From Defluviitaleaceae bacterium (GTDB lineage Bacteria > Bacillota > Clostridia > Lachnospirales > WQUN01): a DNA stretch of 6,405 bases. Where the stretch lies: contig WRHA01000300.1 of the NCBI GenBank assembly GCA_009783395.1, positions 1 through 6,405 on the forward strand, in the 5' to 3' direction. The position numbers and the translations under genes are program-made. Numbering within the stretch: position 1 is the first letter of the stretch; each line of letters starts with the position of its first letter. Shown here in pieces: positions 6,115 through 6,405 of the stretch. The notes below the pieces were generated by a model. The model was not told the origin of the DNA. It searched no databases and saw nothing but the letters and a program-made list of their open reading frames with translations.

Positions 6115-6405
6115 TTAGGGAGCTGCTACAGTTATTTCAACCTCGAATGGACGAATTACGCCGTTCGGATCGGTTATACCCTGTGGCAATCCTCCTGCTA
6201 TTGTTCCGGTTACTGTAAGCGTTTGCGGACTATCCGCAGCAGGATTGAATCCGGTAACAGGATCCCATGTTATGACCGCTACAGATCCGGACACTGCCGG
6301 TGCAACTGTAATAACTGCGGTTCCGGGCAATCCCCAGTCAGAAGCGGATCCGCCGGCTGCAACGGCTGCTTCTGCTTCAGTAAAGTCGAGGCTTAAAGCA
6401 CCGGG
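6115..6405 (-). CDS. C-terminal fragment of a probable surface protein with an Ig-like domain (5' end beyond window)
   Basis: The frame is open from the window edge to a TAA at 6117-6115, giving the last 96 residues of a longer protein whose start lies past position 6405. The sequence is rich in Thr, Val, Ala, Gly and Pro with alternating beta-strand patterns. The order AVITVAPAVSGSVAVITWDP, then SPQTLTVTGTI, then PFEVEITVAAP resembles bacterial Ig-like repeats of the Big_4 kind, in which a Trp-containing strand and a TGT-type strand precede a closing V-rich strand. Such domains are usually stacked in secreted or cell-wall proteins of Firmicutes. The chain stops right after the domain, with no LPXTG motif, SLH domain or membrane anchor, so any anchoring must lie upstream. 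A TTG near 6330 is an internal codon, not the start. Function and partners are unknown. Confidence 0.75.
   Translation of the reverse strand, partial: PGALSLDFTEAEAAVAAGGSASDWGLPGTAVITVAPAVSGSVAVITWDPVTGFNPAADSPQTLTVTGTIAGGLPQGITDPNGVIRPFEVEITVAAP

Noticed and set aside
6115..6330. Treating the right-edge gene as a complete 71-residue protein starting at a TTG at 6330
   Set aside because: The frame stays open to the window edge with the same composition, and the domain would be cut in the middle; it is a partial gene.

Overview
The window looks like chromosomal DNA of a Gram-positive, Clostridia-like Firmicute with intermediate GC. This rests on strong GGAGG-type ribosome binding sites, a secreted DacF-like D,D-carboxypeptidase, a saccharopine-dehydrogenase-fold enzyme of the carboxynorspermidine type, a soluble hybrid kinase, and a surface protein ending in an Ig-like domain. 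The assignment is inference from gene content; no rRNA or other marker gene is present.

Layout, left to right. (1) Positions 1-2659, minus strand: a tightly coupled pair, a stand-alone CheB-type methylesterase followed 13 bases later by a large cytoplasmic PAS / HisKA / HATPase / receiver / Hpt / receiver hybrid kinase. The kinase's C-terminus is cut off by the window start. (2) Positions 2697-3932, minus strand: a carboxynorspermidine dehydrogenase-like enzyme of polyamine synthesis, with a perfect 8-bp hairpin just after its stop codon. (3) Positions 3933-4029: a short divergent intergenic region. (4) Positions 4030-5313, plus strand: a secreted D-alanyl-D-alanine carboxypeptidase (peptidase S11) with its own terminator. 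(5) Positions 5314-6025, plus strand: a flavodoxin-fold NAD(P)H-dependent oxidoreductase with a four-cysteine motif, a plausible promoter, and a small palindrome overlapping the -35 box. (6) Positions 6051-6095: a terminator that works in both directions between convergent genes. (7) Positions 6115-6405, minus strand: the C-terminal 96 residues of a probable surface protein with an Ig-like fold.

The genes look like several independent transcription units rather than one pathway. The exception is the CheB-hybrid kinase pair, which is probably one signalling module. The most notable observation lies there: in the kinase's H-box the phosphoacceptor histidine is a tyrosine (residue 144, codon TAC) and the adjacent glutamate is a glycine, while the ATP-binding N, G1, F and G2 boxes, the first receiver aspartate and the Hpt histidine are all retained. 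The protein therefore cannot use the usual H-box histidine, and a CheA-like route (ATP to Hpt His to receiver) or a non-kinase role are the alternatives. I see no CRISPR array, tRNA, rRNA, insertion sequence or phage gene, and no gene-free stretch longer than 300 bases.
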